NCBI RefSeq assembly: GCF_002280785.1
Contig: NZ_NCEQ01000009.1
Coordinates: 1 to 64,000 of the forward strand
Direction: 5' to 3'
Length of the DNA: 64,000 nt
Source: Brevundimonas subvibrioides
GTDB taxonomy: Bacteria > Pseudomonadota > Alphaproteobacteria > Caulobacterales > Caulobacteraceae
The position numbers were made by a program, and so were the translations under genes. Under the pieces are notes generated by a model. That model was not told where the DNA came from. It saw only the letters and a list, made by a program, of their open reading frames with translations, and ran no database searches. Positions within the stretch are counted from its first letter, which is position 1. The number at the start of each line of letters is the position of its first letter. Of this stretch, positions 59,479-64,000 are shown in pieces.

Positions 59479-59763
59479 TCAGGACAGGCGCGCCGCGCCC
59501 CTCGCCGAACGCCAGACCCGAAGGATGAGGACCTCGTCCTCCGTCACGCGATAGATCACCACGCACCCTGTCCGCGGCACGACACGCTCCAGCGTGCCAT
59601 CGACCTCGCCTTTGCGCCCGCGACCTTCGAACACGGCCAGATCGTCGATGGCCTCGATGATCCGCCCGGCGACGACATGGGCGTTCTGCAGGCTGTCGCG
59701 GGCGATGTAGTCAAAGACTTCCCGGATGTCCTCTTCGGCATCCGGCGATGTCCGCACCTTCAT
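59479..59763 (-). CDS. parE: ParE-family toxin (second module)
   Basis: 94-residue toxin: KVRTSPDAEEDIREVFDYIA, VFEGRGRKGEVDGTLERVV, and CVVIYRVTEDEVLILRVWRSAR give the ParE/RelE fold. Its start overlaps the antitoxin stop (ATGA). It differs clearly from the toxin at 35.6 kb, so the two modules are separate acquisitions. Lies downstream of rpsF's promoter side, between rpsF and fabD. Confidence 0.88.
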   Translation of the reverse strand: MKVRTSPDAEEDIREVFDYIARDSLQNAHVVAGRIIEAIDDLAVFEGRGRKGEVDGTLERVVPRTGCVVIYRVTEDEVLILRVWRSARGAARLS

Positions 59764-60041
59764 TCGGCGGCGACGGCCGGTTGTTCATCCATGTAGACGC
59801 GCAGCCTGGCCTTCACGACATCCCAGTCTTCGAGGTCGCCCCGATCAGCGGAGTCGATCCCCTTCTGGACGAAGGCGCGATACTCGTCCCCGGTCGCCCC
59901 ATCGGGCCGGGACTCGTCGTTCTGGAGACCCGCCCTGACGATCTGTGTCAGCGCCGCCTCAGGCGTCATCTCGAGCGCGTCGGCATAGGCCGTCAGGCGT
60001 TCAAGGGTTTCGTCGGAGAGCTCTATGTAGATCTCAGGCAT
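59760..60041 (-). CDS. parD: ParD-like antitoxin (second module)
   Basis: 93-residue antitoxin, starting MPEIYIELSDETLERLTAYA, consistent with a ribbon-helix-helix dimer, followed by an acidic tail (DSADRGDLEDWDVVKARLRV). ATG at 60039-60041 chosen over an upstream frame that has no coding character. Antitoxin-first order with ATGA overlap to parE. Confidence 0.85.
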   Translation of the reverse strand: MPEIYIELSDETLERLTAYADALEMTPEAALTQIVRAGLQNDESRPDGATGDEYRAFVQKGIDSADRGDLEDWDVVKARLRVYMDEQPAVAAE

Positions 60042-60080
60042 GGTCGAAAGGTCGTCCCTCCACGGCCCTCCGTCAAGTCG

Positions 60081-60121
60081 GCCGGGTTGCCCGGAGGCGG
60101 CAACCGGCTTACCCCTCCGGG
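60081..60121 (+). promoter_or_regulatory. Two mutually exclusive hairpins upstream of fabD
   Basis: GCCGGGTTGCC at 60081-60091 can pair with GGCAACCGGC (one bulge), while CCCGGAGG (60090-60097) can instead pair with CCTCCGGG (60114-60121). The second form ends 28 bases before the fabD ATG. Could be an attenuator-like leader or only an intergenic palindrome. Confidence 0.3.
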
Positions 60122-60149
60122 CTTCTGACAACGATCACGGACCCTATCG

Positions 60150-61106
60150 ATGACCCTCGCCCTCCTGTTCCCCGGACAAGGCAGCCAGGCAGTCGGCATG
60201 GGCGCGGCGCTGGCCGACGCCTTCGCTTCGGCGCGGGATGTGTTCGCCGAGATCGACCAGGCCCTGGGACAGGATCTGTCCGGCCTGATGCGCAACGGGC
60301 CCGAGGACCAGCTGACCCTGACCGAGAACGCCCAGCCGGCCCTGATGGCGGTGTCCCTGGCCGTCATGCGGGTGCTGGACAAGGAGTTCGGCGTCTCCGT
60401 GGATCGCGCGGCCTTCGTCGCCGGCCATTCGCTGGGCGAATATTCGGCCCTGGCGGCGGCGGGCGCCCTGTCGCTGACCGACACCGCCCGCCTGTTGAAG
60501 CTGCGCGGCCAGGCCATGCAGCGCGCGGTGCCCGTGGGGCAGGGGGCCATGGCCTCCCTGATCGGGCCGAAAACCGACCTCGCATTGGCCGAAGCCGCCG
60601 CTGCGGCGGGCGCCGAGGTCGGGGTCTGCGTCGTCGCCAACGACAACAACAACGGCAATGTCGTCATCTCGGGCGAAAAGGCCGCCGTCGATCGCGCCAT
60701 CGAAAAGGCCAAGGAACTGGGCGCGCGGGCCATCCCGCTGAACGTCTCGGCGCCCTTCCACTGTCCCCTGATGCAGCCCGCCGCCGACGAGATGGCGACC
60801 GCCCTGGCGGCGGCCTCGCTGGTCTCTCCCGTCGTGCCGCTCGTGGCCAACATCACCGCCCGGCCTGAAACCGACGCCGCTGCGATCCGTCGCCTGCTGG
60901 TCGAACAGGTCACCGGTCGCGTCCGCTGGCGCGAGTCGATGGAGTGGATGGCGACCGAAGGGGGCGTGACCCGTTTCGTCGAGATCGGCTCCGGCAAGGT
61001 CCTGACCGGCATGGCCAGACGCATCGCCCCCGACGCCGAGAGCCTGGCGCTCAACAGCCCCGAAGACATCGAGGCGTTCGCCCAAGCAGTGACGAGTGGC
61101 GGGTGA
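60150..61106 (+). CDS. fabD: Malonyl-CoA:ACP transacylase FabD
   Basis: 318-residue enzyme loading malonyl groups onto ACP. LLFPGQGSQAVGMG at the start, nucleophile GHSLGEYSAL, QGAMASLIG, and NVSAPFHCPLM with the catalytic His. The stop codon (61104-61106) lies inside a repeat array, so the last few residues (VTSGG) are encoded by repeat sequence. First of the fab genes. Confidence 0.96.
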   Translation: MTLALLFPGQGSQAVGMGAALADAFASARDVFAEIDQALGQDLSGLMRNGPEDQLTLTENAQPALMAVSLAVMRVLDKEFGVSVDRAAFVAGHSLGEYSALAAAGALSLTDTARLLKLRGQAMQRAVPVGQGAMASLIGPKTDLALAEAAAAAGAEVGVCVVANDNNNGNVVISGEKAAVDRAIEKAKELGARAIPLNVSAPFHCPLMQPAADEMATALAAASLVSPVVPLVANITARPETDAAAIRRLLVEQVTGRVRWRESMEWMATEGGVTRFVEIGSGKVLTGMARRIAPDAESLALNSPEDIEAFAQAVTSGG

Positions 61107-61162
61107 CGAGTGACGAGTTCACTCGCCGCCCTTCTCGCCACTCGCCACTAAACACTCGTCAC
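61089..61162. repeat. GTGACGAGT repeat array with inverted copies
   Basis: GTGACGAGT occurs at 61089-61097, 61103-61111 and 61110-61118, with a matching inverted copy ACTCGTCAC at 61154-61162 and further related units (CTCGCCACTCGCCACT) between. The array spans the fabD stop and the gap to fabG and can fold into a long hairpin. Such units look like mobile intergenic repeats of this genus. Confidence 0.6.
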
Positions 61163-61176
61163 TACGGAGACAGACC

Positions 61177-61917
61177 ATGTTCGACCTCACAGGCAAGACC
61201 GCCCTCGTCACCGGCGCCACGGGCGGCATCGGCGGGGCCATCGCCCGCGCCCTGCATGCGCAGGGCGCCACCGTCGTGCTGTCCGGCACGCGCGAGGCCG
61301 CTCTGGCGCAAATGGCGGCGGAGCTTGGCGACCGTGCGACCTTCTCGGCCGCGAACCTGTCGGAGCCGACCTCGGTCGATGGCCTCGTGGCGGCGGCGGA
61401 GGCTGTGGCGGGGGCTCCTCTCGATATCCTCGTCGCCAACGCGGGCATCACCAGGGACGGCCTGCTGATGCGGATGAAGGACGAGGATTTCCAGTCCGTC
61501 CTCACCGTCAATCTGGAGAGTTATTTCCGCCTGTCGCGCGCCGTCATGAAGGGGATGATGAAGCGCCGTTCGGGCCGGATCATCGGCATCACCTCTGTGG
61601 TCGGCGTCACCGGAAACGCCGGCCAGACCAACTATGCGGCGTCGAAGGCCGGGATGATCGGCTTTTCCAAATCCCTGGCCCAGGAGGTCGGCAGCCGCGG
61701 CATCACCGTGAACTGTATCGCCCCGGGCTTCATCACCTCGCCGATGACCGACGTGCTGAACGAGCAGCAGCGCGAGGGCATCCTGCGCAGCATCCCCGCG
61801 GGCCGTCTGGGCACGGGCGACGAGATCGCCGCCGCCGCCGTCTATCTGTCGTCCGACGAGGCCGCCTATGTCACGGGGCAGACCCTGCACGTGAACGGCG
61901 GCATGGCGATGATCTGA
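61177..61917 (+). CDS. fabG: 3-oxoacyl-ACP reductase FabG
   Basis: NADPH-dependent SDR of 246 residues: VTGATGGIGGAIARAL (nucleotide site), VANAGITRDGLL, catalytic Ser in GITSVVGVTGN and NYAASKAGM (Tyr-x3-Lys). The end NGGMAMI is typical. Ribosome binding site GGAGA before ATG. Part of fabD-fabG-acpP-fabF; its stop overlaps the next small gene. Confidence 0.97.
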   Translation: MFDLTGKTALVTGATGGIGGAIARALHAQGATVVLSGTREAALAQMAAELGDRATFSAANLSEPTSVDGLVAAAEAVAGAPLDILVANAGITRDGLLMRMKDEDFQSVLTVNLESYFRLSRAVMKGMMKRRSGRIIGITSVVGVTGNAGQTNYAASKAGMIGFSKSLAQEVGSRGITVNCIAPGFITSPMTDVLNEQQREGILRSIPAGRLGTGDEIAAAAVYLSSDEAAYVTGQTLHVNGGMAMI

Positions 61918-62108
61918 TGATCGCGCTGCGCTACCTCGCCACCATCCTTAGCGGTCCGCTGCTGCTGATCGGCGTCATCTGGGTGCTGCAGGGGCTGAAC
62001 ATCCTGCCGGGCAGTTTCATGACCGGCCAGATCATCTGGGCGATCTACGGGGCGCCGATGGCCCTGGCGGGCGGCGCCCTGGCGTGGTGGGTCAATCGCC
62101 GTCGCTGA
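61917..62108 (+). CDS. Small membrane protein, function unknown
   Basis: 63 residues with two hydrophobic helices (LATILSGPLLLIGVIWVLQG and WAIYGAPMALAGGALAWW) separated by LNILPGSFMTGQ, ending in NRRR. Start overlaps the fabG stop (TGATG), so it is co-translated. Proteins with a 'GLNxLPGSFMTG' loop are widespread in proteobacteria, without known role. Confidence 0.75.
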   Translation: MIALRYLATILSGPLLLIGVIWVLQGLNILPGSFMTGQIIWAIYGAPMALAGGALAWWVNRRR

Positions 62109-62310
62109 TCAAAGCGCTCGGGCTCAGGTCGCGCGAGCGCGCGATCGCCCATCAATGAGAGTTCACACCTATTTCCCTCGCCGAGGGGTGTGCTAAAGGC
62201 CGGGCGACCGGTTGGGTCAGTGAGGCGTTGCCTCTTGCGCAAGCGGAGCCGTCGTGAGACGGCAAGACCACCATACGCCGCTCCGGCGGCTCTAGAAGGC
62301 AGAGACACAC

Positions 62311-62550
62311 ATGTCCGACACCCTGGAACGCGTCCGCAAGATCGTCATCGACCACCTGGACGCCGATCCGGACAAGGTCACCGAGAAGGCCAGCTTCATC
62401 GACGACCTGGGCGCTGACTCGCTCGACAACGTCGAACTGGTCATGGCCTTCGAAGAAGAGTTCGATATCGAGATCCCCGACGACGCCGCCGAACACATTC
62501 AGACCGTCGGCGACGCGGTGAAGTTCATCGACGAGAAGACCGCGGCCTAG
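62311..62550 (+). CDS. acpP: Acyl carrier protein AcpP
   Basis: 79-residue ACP. The phosphopantetheine Ser is in [20 protein letters not shown]. Preceded by a good GAAGGCAGAG ribosome binding region, with 202 bases upstream to the previous gene, likely with its own promoter, and followed by a strong terminator, as expected for a highly expressed monocistronic gene. Confidence 0.98.
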   Translation: MSDTLERVRKIVIDHLDADPDKVTEKASFIDDLGADSLDNVELVMAFEEEFDIEIPDDAAEHIQTVGDAVKFIDEKTAA

Positions 62551-62575
62551 GCCTCGGTTCACTCAACCGGCAGTC

Positions 62576-62618
62576 AATGGCCGCCCGGCCCTCCTAGCGG
62601 AGAGGCCCGGCGGCCATT
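62576..62618 (+). terminator. Terminator after acpP
   Basis: AATGGCCGCCCGGCC (62576-62590) pairs with GGCCCGGCGGCCATT (62604-62618) over 15 bases with one mismatch, loop of 13 with an inner CTCC/GGAG helix, followed by ACTGTTTCTG. It would end acpP transcripts before fabF. Confidence 0.75.
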
Positions 62619-62660
62619 ACTGTTTCTGATTCAGGATTCGCTGAGCTGGAGCCCGACATC

Positions 62661-63941
<1,281 letters not shown>

Positions 63942-63943
63942 CC

Positions 63944-64000
63944 GTGGCGAACGCCGGTGGGGCGCCGAAGCTGCAACGGCCGGGTCTGATGGCGGCGCTG
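63944..64000 (+). CDS. mltG: Start of the next gene, probably endolytic transglycosylase MltG (cut by window)
   Basis: A GTG three bases after the fabF stop opens a frame running off the window end (N-terminus ANAGGAPKLQRPGLMAAL). mltG follows fabF in very many alphaproteobacteria; the visible 19 residues are only a cytoplasmic lead and do not prove it. Call rests on synteny. Confidence 0.4.
   Translation, partial: MANAGGAPKLQRPGLMAAL

Overview
The window is about 68-70% GC by eye, gene-dense, and looks like the chromosome of a Caulobacterales alphaproteobacterium, most likely Brevundimonas or a close relative. Supporting evidence: a TipN-like polarity protein, a fliX / flgI-cheL-flbY flagellar locus, an ECF sigma-F/NrsF pair, a GAAC-N7-GAAC SOS box of alphaproteobacterial type, and a crtY-crtI-crtB plus crtZ-crtW carotenoid locus like those known from Brevundimonas. 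All assignments were made by reading protein motifs and neighbourhoods; no database search was possible.

Layout. 1-8.3 kb: ettA (cut by the window edge), a decayed hydrolase remnant, the sigF-nrsF pair, a divergent four-gene bufferin operon (bufA-bufB-bufC-DoxX), a 2OG-Fe(II) oxygenase, a secreted amidohydrolase and a TrmN6-like methyltransferase. 8.4-11.6 kb: a long-chain polyprenyl diphosphate synthase, an aspartate-type aminotransferase and a VTT-domain membrane protein. 11.8-17.9 kb: the rod-shape operon mreB-mreC-mreD-mrdA-rodA. 18-29.9 kb: prolyl iminopeptidase, DUF423, MFS transporter, a peptidase-C15-like protein without its catalytic residues, the TipN-like protein, a phospholipase D, an EEP phosphatase, a lemA-TPM-TPM operon and folD. 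29.9-38.5 kb: a secreted five-repeat PPC protein, then the carotenoid locus (crtY-crtI-crtB forward; crtZ-crtW reverse; type 2 idi forward) with a parDE module between crtB and crtW. 38.6-47.8 kb: an MpaB-like oxygenase with trmFO, three tandem membrane proteins, a CPBP protease and uvrA with a LexA box. 48-52.9 kb: a PAS-GGDEF(degenerate)-EAL protein, flbY, cheL, flgI, divergent fliX, and dksA. 53-59.3 kb: dnaB and rpsF-rpsR-rplI, separated by a TonB-dependent receptor and a small secreted protein. 59.4-64 kb: a second parDE module and fabD-fabG-(small membrane protein)-acpP-fabF, with the probable start of mltG at the edge.

How parts work together. The divergent sigF and bufA promoters both fit the GTAACC-N16-CGAA type recognised by Caulobacter sigma-F, so metal stress sensed through NrsF probably turns on both the sigma factor and a copper-buffering modified peptide with its maturation enzymes. 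The crt genes give a route from GGPP to ketolated and hydroxylated beta-carotene (astaxanthin-type), but crtE (GGPP synthase) is not in the window. A 180-base leader before crtY ends in a terminator-like hairpin about ten bases before the start codon, suggesting attenuation or leaderless initiation. The flagellar, rod, fatty-acid and ribosomal clusters are ordinary core genome; the two parDE modules, the TonB receptor and several palindromic intergenic repeats are the accessory parts.
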